A stretch of 64,000 nt of DNA, from NCBI GenBank assembly GCA_003550305.1, contig QKYT01000213.1, positions 6,371-70,370 on the forward strand. The letters are read 5' to 3'. Positions within the stretch are counted from its first letter, which is position 1. Each line of letters begins with the position of its first letter. Position numbers and translations under genes: made by a program. The notes beneath the pieces are model-generated. The model saw nothing but the letters and a program-made list of their open reading frames with translations, was not told the DNA's origin and made no database searches. Shown piece after piece: positions 58,680 through 64,000 of this stretch. The DNA comes from Glomus cerebriforme. Its lineage: Eukaryota; Glomeromycota; Glomeromycetes; Glomerales; Glomeraceae.

Positions 58680-58689
58680 TGCTTGAAAG

Positions 58690-60060
58690 AAACTTTCAAT
58701 CATACACTACTAGTCAAAGCGTATCCCAACCATTCTCAGAAACAATTATTTGAAATGTTGGATGGGATTGGTGAGATTGCTTATAATTCTGTAGTAAAGT
58801 GAAGCAAAAGATGTTATTTTATAAAGGAAGATGGCATCATAAAACCTATGAATCATTAACAGAAACTTTCTTTATTTAATGATATCTGAGCTGAAAAAAT
58901 GTTGACAAAGTAAATGATAAGAAACTGATCAATTTAGCTATCTGGGGGTGAAAAAAAATTCATGAGAGCTGTAGTTTGTTTAGGAATGCTATTACATAAA
59001 ATACTAAATATTGCACTTGCTGATGAAGTAATAGATGAAGCATTAACTGCTAGAAGTGAGATTATTAAGCAAAATACTAAATATTCACAAGATGAATTTA
59101 TTAATACTCTATCATTTTGAACTTATAAAGATCTGTAACAAACCATTACTATCTGAGCTCAAAATTTTTCATCTTCAATATGGGACTGTTTTTACATCAC
59201 CTACCTGCACATTTCATCAATATATACTTCACATCATTATAAGCCTAATACAATATTAAATAGTAACCAATATGCTTTGTATCCTCTATATTTTGAAAAG
59301 AAACATAAAAATAACAATGGCCTATTTCCCACAAGGTCTCTTGTGATAGCAAACTTACTTATTTTCATCAAACAAATGAATGGAAACTTGCATGGGTCTA
59401 TGAAACTCAAAACAGCTCTGTAAAACCCAAGTGAATAGCTCTATTCATGCAGACTCTATTGATCCAGGAGTTAGAATACCATTCATATGATACTCTCCAA
59501 CAAAAGGTGTAGGTAAAATTGGTAAACATGATATTAGTCAGATTGTTCATCTATATACATATATAGATAATCTTATCTTAAAAAAAGATTAATTAATCAT
59601 CAAAGCGCAAGAAGAAGAAGGCAAAAAGGATCAATAATGCTATTTTTTGAATGCAGTGAAAAATTATTCATTTACAAAATGAAATTCACAGAAAAGCAAT
59701 TGCATTCTTTACTCATAAATTTGATGTCATTATTATCCCTTCTTTTGAAGTATCAGGTATGATAAGTTAAAAAACAAGAAAGATTACTCAAAAAAATGCT
59801 TGGCTGGGCACATTATCAATTTTGCCAACATCTAGTAGCCAAAGCAGAAGAATTTGGAGTTCATATTATTATCCAAAACGAAGCCTATACCTCTAAAACT
59901 TGTAGCTAGTGTGAAAAATTCAAAAAATTGGAGGGTTTGAGGTGTATAATTGCCAAAATTGTAGAACTGTAATGGATCGAGATGAAAATGATGCTCGGGA
60001 ATCTTTCTCTGGGCATTGCTTGATGGAGCCTTGATTCTCTCCAGAGATCATGCAGGAAGT
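58690..60060 (+). pseudogene. Decayed Fanzor/TnpB RNA-guided nuclease
   Basis: The N-terminal part reads YPNHSQKQLFEMLDGIGEI (from about 58720), like the YPxxxQxxxL start of TnpB/Fanzor proteins. RuvC-I is SIDPGVRIPF with Asp at 59461, then GVGKIGKHDISQIVHLY. RuvC-II is VIIIPSFEVS with Glu at 59747. HYQFCQHLVAKAEEFGVHI and TSKTCS-C lead to the second zinc pair YNCQNC, and RuvC-III is MDRDENDARE (Asp at 59981). The parts lie in at least four successive frames with many stops. TGA at about 59488 falls at a Trp-like position in RuvC-I, and TAG at about 59907 splits the first CxxC. All three catalytic acidic residues are still readable. Family members are OMEGA-type nucleases carried by mobile elements. 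No guide RNA could be identified here. Confidence 0.7.
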
Positions 60061-60695
60061 AATAGTTTTACTTAGCAATGCTTAGTGTTACCTATTATTG
60101 ATGTATTACAATCAATTCATAGTAATTAAATTCGGCACAAATATTATGTATGCTATTACAATCCGTCTAACATGTCAGTAATCATATAGTTGGCAAGAGT
60201 TCTAATTTTTGTGTATTTAAACATCATGATAATTATGATGGGTTGTCACGTGACGTATCAAAGAGTCATGCATAAATAATGTTAAGAATATTTTGATACT
60301 TGATTTTGCACTTATTAAAAATACAAAAGCTGAAATTATACATTTGATTTTTGATATTAGTTTATGGGATAAATTTGTTTTTTCATCCGTATAAAATTCT
60401 ACGATATTGAAAAAAAATATTTACGGTAGTAATAACTTTTTTGTTTTTAGAATGTTTTGGAATCTTTAGCAAAAAAGCTATAAATTATACTAATTGTTCT
60501 ATTATTTTGTTGAAGATGGGAGAAGTGTGTGATGCTGTCATCGTAATTTTGTTATTTTATGTCATGAAATTCATCTTAATGTCTCGTTTCTTCACTTCTT
60601 TTTTCCTTTAAAAAAAGGAATTAACACTAACAATCTTAAAATAACATCGTTGTTTTTTTAAGTGGAAATTTTTGGATGTTATTATTAAAAATAAA
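60061..60695. other. Intergenic DNA, no gene seen
   Basis: Lies between the Fanzor relic and the 3' end of the CCDC6-family gene. acttagcaatgcttag near 60069 resembles gcttagtaatgctta at 57378, possibly marking the outer limits of the Fanzor-bearing element. A TCACGTGACGTA site is at about 60246. Confidence 0.45.
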
Positions 60696-63121
60696 TTAAT
60701 CCTGGGAAGTTCCACTTGGTGATGATAAGGATTCCGATTGGGATGAGTTTCCAATGGTAGGTGCCTGATTAAGAGTTGCCGACACTAAAAGAAATATTAT
60801 AAATAAAAAGAAACAAATTCGGTTTCAACAGATATAAAACTTAACACTTTACCGCTACGTGACCGTGAGGACTGAATACTACCCTGAATACCTAAACCGA
60901 TTGCATTTAAAGGCATAGATTTAACATCGCCTGCAGATACCGATCGACCCCGGACAAGGTTTGGCGTCGAATTACTGGAATTATGCGTATTCGAGTTTGA
61001 TCTCCGCGTCTGTATTCGGAGAAATTAAGACGCAGCAAAAGAATAAAAAGAGGAAGCTAAGTGAATTGCACTTACGTTTCTCGGATTGCTATTATGTCTG
61101 AGAAAAGCGGGCACACTGAAGGATAATAAATTGAGGTAAACATTTGTACATACATTAAAGCGGTTACACAAAGGAATTCGAATCTCCAACTTACGGTTCC
61201 TCTGTCAATAAATCTTCTACTGGTAATCCAGATTTCTTTCTCAATTCAATTAATTCATTCTTTAATCGAGTTGCCTGACTGGATTTCGCAATATCTAACC
61301 AATGTTTTTACTCAAGCTTTTATTCATAACAAATTAAATGAATGTCCCAAGATGATAATATAAAAAACTTACATTCTTTCTCCATCTCTGAAATTTTCGT
61401 CCTGAGCGTGTTAACTTCTGCTTTTAGTACTTCGACTATACCCGGAGAAGTAAGACCAAAATCAGGAGAAGTAGGAGAAGAAGAATGTGCAGTGGCCCAT
61501 TTTTTGTGACTTTTGGAATTTTAAAATAAATAAATCCATAAACAATGATATTATAAAAGCCCAAAAGAAAAAAAAAATTTAACTTACGTGGAAGAAGGAG
61601 ATGCAGGAGGTAAAGGAGTGATATTGCTGGTATTAGATGTCGAAGAAGTACTATTCTCACGTGAATGATGTGGATGGTAAGTCTGCTGTTGACGCAATGA
61701 ATCAAGTTGCTTTTGAAGTCGATTAACAATGTACTCTTGTTCTTGTTCAAGAGCATTTTCCATATCAATTTTTTCTTTTTGCAGCTATAGAAATAGTGTA
61801 TAATTTTATTTTAATTTTAAATATGATTAATGTATGCCAATTAAGTATATAATAAGAATTACCTGATTCAGTTTCTTTTGTAAAGTATTTGTGAGATATT
61901 CCTCCTCTTGTTCAACCTGGAGGAGTAATTCACCTTTCTCTTTCTTAAGTCCTGAAATACGTTTCAGTAACTTATTTGAGATGTATTCTTCCTCTTGTTC
62001 AGCAGATGCATGCTATAAGATGATATAGTATATAATTTAATAATTGTTTAACATCATGAAATCACAAAACTACATACCATATCGACTGTCATTCGTCTTA
62101 ACATTTGATTATCATGTCTCAAAATATTGACGTGTCCTTGTTCCATTTCAACTTCAAACTTGAGTTTCTTAATATCTAATTCTTGTTGTCGAATACGCTC
62201 ATATGCGTTTTGAAGTTCCTGCTTTAAGACAATTGGATCTTCAGATTCCAACGCTAACTTTTGCGCATCAGTGGGAATAGGAGAAGGCGGCACTTCAGAA
62301 CTGACTTCACTAATAATTTTAATTTAATTCCTGAATTTCAGTAAAATCTTTACAAACATAAATATCCTAAAAAAACTACCATTCTTTTTAAAAACGCGTC
62401 TAAAAGAATAAAATAACATAGAATGCGTCTCGTAAAGAATACACAAATAAGAAAACATTCCCTGTTCCCTTCACATAGACAAAAAAAAACTTTTTGTTAA
62501 CCACCCTCTCATATAAACTAACCCTTGATTAATTTGTAATTTTGACAAAGTACTCTGAAATGATTTGGCGCGAGCTTCCATTGATGCCTCCAAGTTTGCC
62601 TTCTCTTGTCTGGCCTTGATAATAAAGGATAAGTGTTCATCATTAGATTTTAAACTCGAAAATCAAAGTATTATGATTTAATTGATTTTAGGAGGAGCTA
62701 AAAAAAGATTCTCACATAATTCAATTGATCTTGAAGGGATTTGGTAATGCTCTTTTCACTCTGTTCAACTTGCTGCAAAGCTTTAGCGCGATCCTTAAAT
62801 TGAACCAAAAAGTGTAATTTGGAATTCGATTAATGGGAAACAAATAAAAATTAATAAAAAATAGTCAATCTAGTCTAGTATAAATACATGGAAATTAAAC
62901 ATTTAAAAAATTAAATTAAATAAAACTATAAATTCAACGTATATCTAAAATAATAGAAAAGAGTTAAAAGAATCACCGAAAAAGTACACGCGAATGCTTA
63001 CCGAAATTTTCTCTGTACGACTAGCACTCAACTGTTCACGAAGCTCTTTCAATTCATTCGCCTGCTGGCGAGCGAGAGCTTGAAGCTGTGCCAGATCTTG
63101 TGGTAATTCTACCTCGCTCAT
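60696..63121 (-). CDS. CCDC6: CCDC6-family coiled-coil protein, 11 exons
   Basis: Exons (minus order) are 63002-63121, 62716-62793, 62523-62614, 62078-62309, 61863-62012, 61588-61784, 61373-61509, 61195-61294, 61076-61115, 60853-61009 and 60696-60784. All introns are GT..AG, and phases add to 464 codons, 463 residues, close to human CCDC6 (474). Most of the protein is coiled coil. The diagnostic repeated blocks are AEQEEEYISNKLLKRI, VEQEEEYLTNTLQKKLNQ and EKIDMENALEQEQEYIVNRL, typical of the CCDC6/DUF2046 family. They are followed by a Pro/Ser segment (LPPASPSST) and a Ser-rich C-terminus. Human CCDC6 is a cytoplasmic/nuclear scaffold linked to the DNA-damage response. The fungal role is not established. 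The start is divergent from the helicase gene, 209 bases away. Confidence 0.9.
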
Positions 63122-63330
63122 ATTTTGGAACTGATCTTTTGCAATTTTACTACAGTCGGAAATACATCCTGGATCTAGAGGACTAGCTTATTTAATGTGC
63201 TACTCAAACATTCACACGAACATGTGCGATCAGAGCTTTGATTGGATAGAAAAGATTTGATAACTGGTGATCCAAGAACTGCTATAGTTAGTATAGTTAG
63301 AAACGATTCGTGAATCGAAACAAGCAAAAA
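63122..63330. promoter_or_regulatory. Shared 209-bp divergent promoter region
   Basis: This short interval separates the ATG of the CCDC6-family gene (-) from the ATG of the helicase gene (+), so both promoters must lie here. It has a more balanced base composition than the rest of the window and no TATAAATA box. Confidence 0.6.
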
Positions 63331-64000
63331 ATGGATCCTACGCTCAAGAAAATGTCAAGTAAAAAAAAGAAAAGATTAGAAAAGTATATTGTAAGTTATA
63401 TTTTTGTTAATTAAGTGTCAGTATTATTTAAACAAGTTTTATAAAAAGAATTTTTTTTTACAGGAGAAAAAAATTAAAAAAGAGGAGCGCGTTATGTTAA
63501 TAGAGAAACTTTCAAAAACTTCATTTTCATCAGAATTGATGAAATCAAGTAAAAATTTGGGTAGAGGGGTAAGATCAAGAGAATTCATCAAAAATTTATT
63601 TTTACTGAAATGTTATTAATTACATTTTCCTAAATAGAAAGAGACCATGAGGGAACGACTTCGTAAAGCTTATAATGAGAAACGGTTGGGATTACCCCAA
63701 TCTGATCTTAGCGTTCCTTTGTTTGTGGATGAGGGGGAAGAGGATGAAGAAGAAGAGAAAGTCTTGGTTGATCACGTGATGATTGAAGACGAGATTACAA
63801 AAGATCATTCTCTGAGTAAACTTCCTGTTTTTGATGAACTGAATAATGATCAAAATACTATTAACCAAAGTGTCATCGTGGGAAGTGCCCTTAAACGAGG
63901 TCCAGACGGAGAGTTCACAATTCCCATTAAGAAAAAGAAGAAAAAGAAGATAAAGAAGAAACAAGTAAATTTTTTTATTCTTTACAAAGTTTAAATATAA
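63331..64000 (+). CDS. ECM16: DHX37/Ecm16 DEAH-box RNA helicase, N-terminal exons (partial)
   Basis: Exons 63331-63390, 63464-63568 and 63638-63964 are joined by GT..AG introns. The last exon ends at a GTAAAT donor, and the gene continues beyond the window. The product starts MDPTLKKMSSKKKKRLEKYI, then EKKIKKEERVMLIEKLSKTS and SSKNLGRGKETM. This is the N-terminal pattern of Ecm16/Dhr1 (DHX37), which dismantles the U3 snoRNA-pre-rRNA duplex in the small-subunit processome of the nucleolus. An acidic patch (EGEEDEEEEK) and a Lys-rich stretch (IKKKKKKKIKKK) follow, as in that family before the helicase core. The helicase domains are not in the window, so the call rests on the N-terminus alone. 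Confidence 0.72.

Overview
The window looks like nuclear DNA of an arbuscular mycorrhizal fungus (Glomeromycotina, Rhizophagus-like). This is an inference. It rests on the very AT-rich sequence, short introns with GT..AG borders, an N-terminal zinc-ribbon TKL-type kinase, an F-box/leucine-rich-repeat relic, a zinc-repeat nuclease, a Fanzor/TnpB relic and heavy mobile-element decay. There is no rRNA, no complete tRNA and no CRISPR array. One assembly gap of 120 N lies at 19328-19447.

Layout. 1-7.2 kb is a decayed virus-like DNA transposon: a Polinton/Maverick-type integrase relic on + and a family-B DNA polymerase relic on -. 7.2-11.6 kb is repeat DNA. 11.6-31.6 kb holds seven small single-exon genes, all on +, separated by 2-6 kb of AT-rich DNA containing a satellite, a foldback element and a TA-flanked MITE. 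33.7-38.3 kb is a mobile-element graveyard: a gag-like relic, an F-box/LRR pseudogene interrupted only by TGA codons, and a hAT-type MITE with an 8-bp target duplication. 38.3-41.7 kb has an unrecognised multi-exon gene on + and a six-repeat zinc-ribbon/PD-(D/E)XK-like nuclease gene on -. 43.5-50.3 kb has three more members of the small-gene family, two of them on the arms of a ~1 kb inverted duplication.

The right end is conventional genome: an Eaf3/MRG15 chromatin gene (-), a four-exon pseudokinase gene (-), an unrecognised broken gene, a MITE next to a broken Fanzor, an 11-exon CCDC6-family gene (-) and, divergent from it, the first three exons of the DHX37/Ecm16 ribosome-biogenesis helicase (+).

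The main candidate for something undescribed is a ten-member cluster of 51-72-residue proteins. Each has an Arg-rich N-terminal part, a central LxRIxQLPPQ-like motif and a nearly invariant C-terminus of the form (E/T)F(A/V/I)(N/K)Q(L/F)(F/L)xGSxFY followed directly by the stop. Most copies have a TATAAATA-type box about 65-140 bp upstream of the ATG. Synonymous codon differences inside the motifs suggest selection on protein. I do not recognise the family and assign no function.

A second theme is how the mobile genes have decayed. Stops sit mostly at former Trp (TGG to TGA/TAG) or Gln (CAA/CAG to TAA/TAG) codons, which points to C-to-T/G-to-A transitions. Two homologous segments inside the window show this directly.

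All coordinates and exon borders were read by eye. No database search was run.
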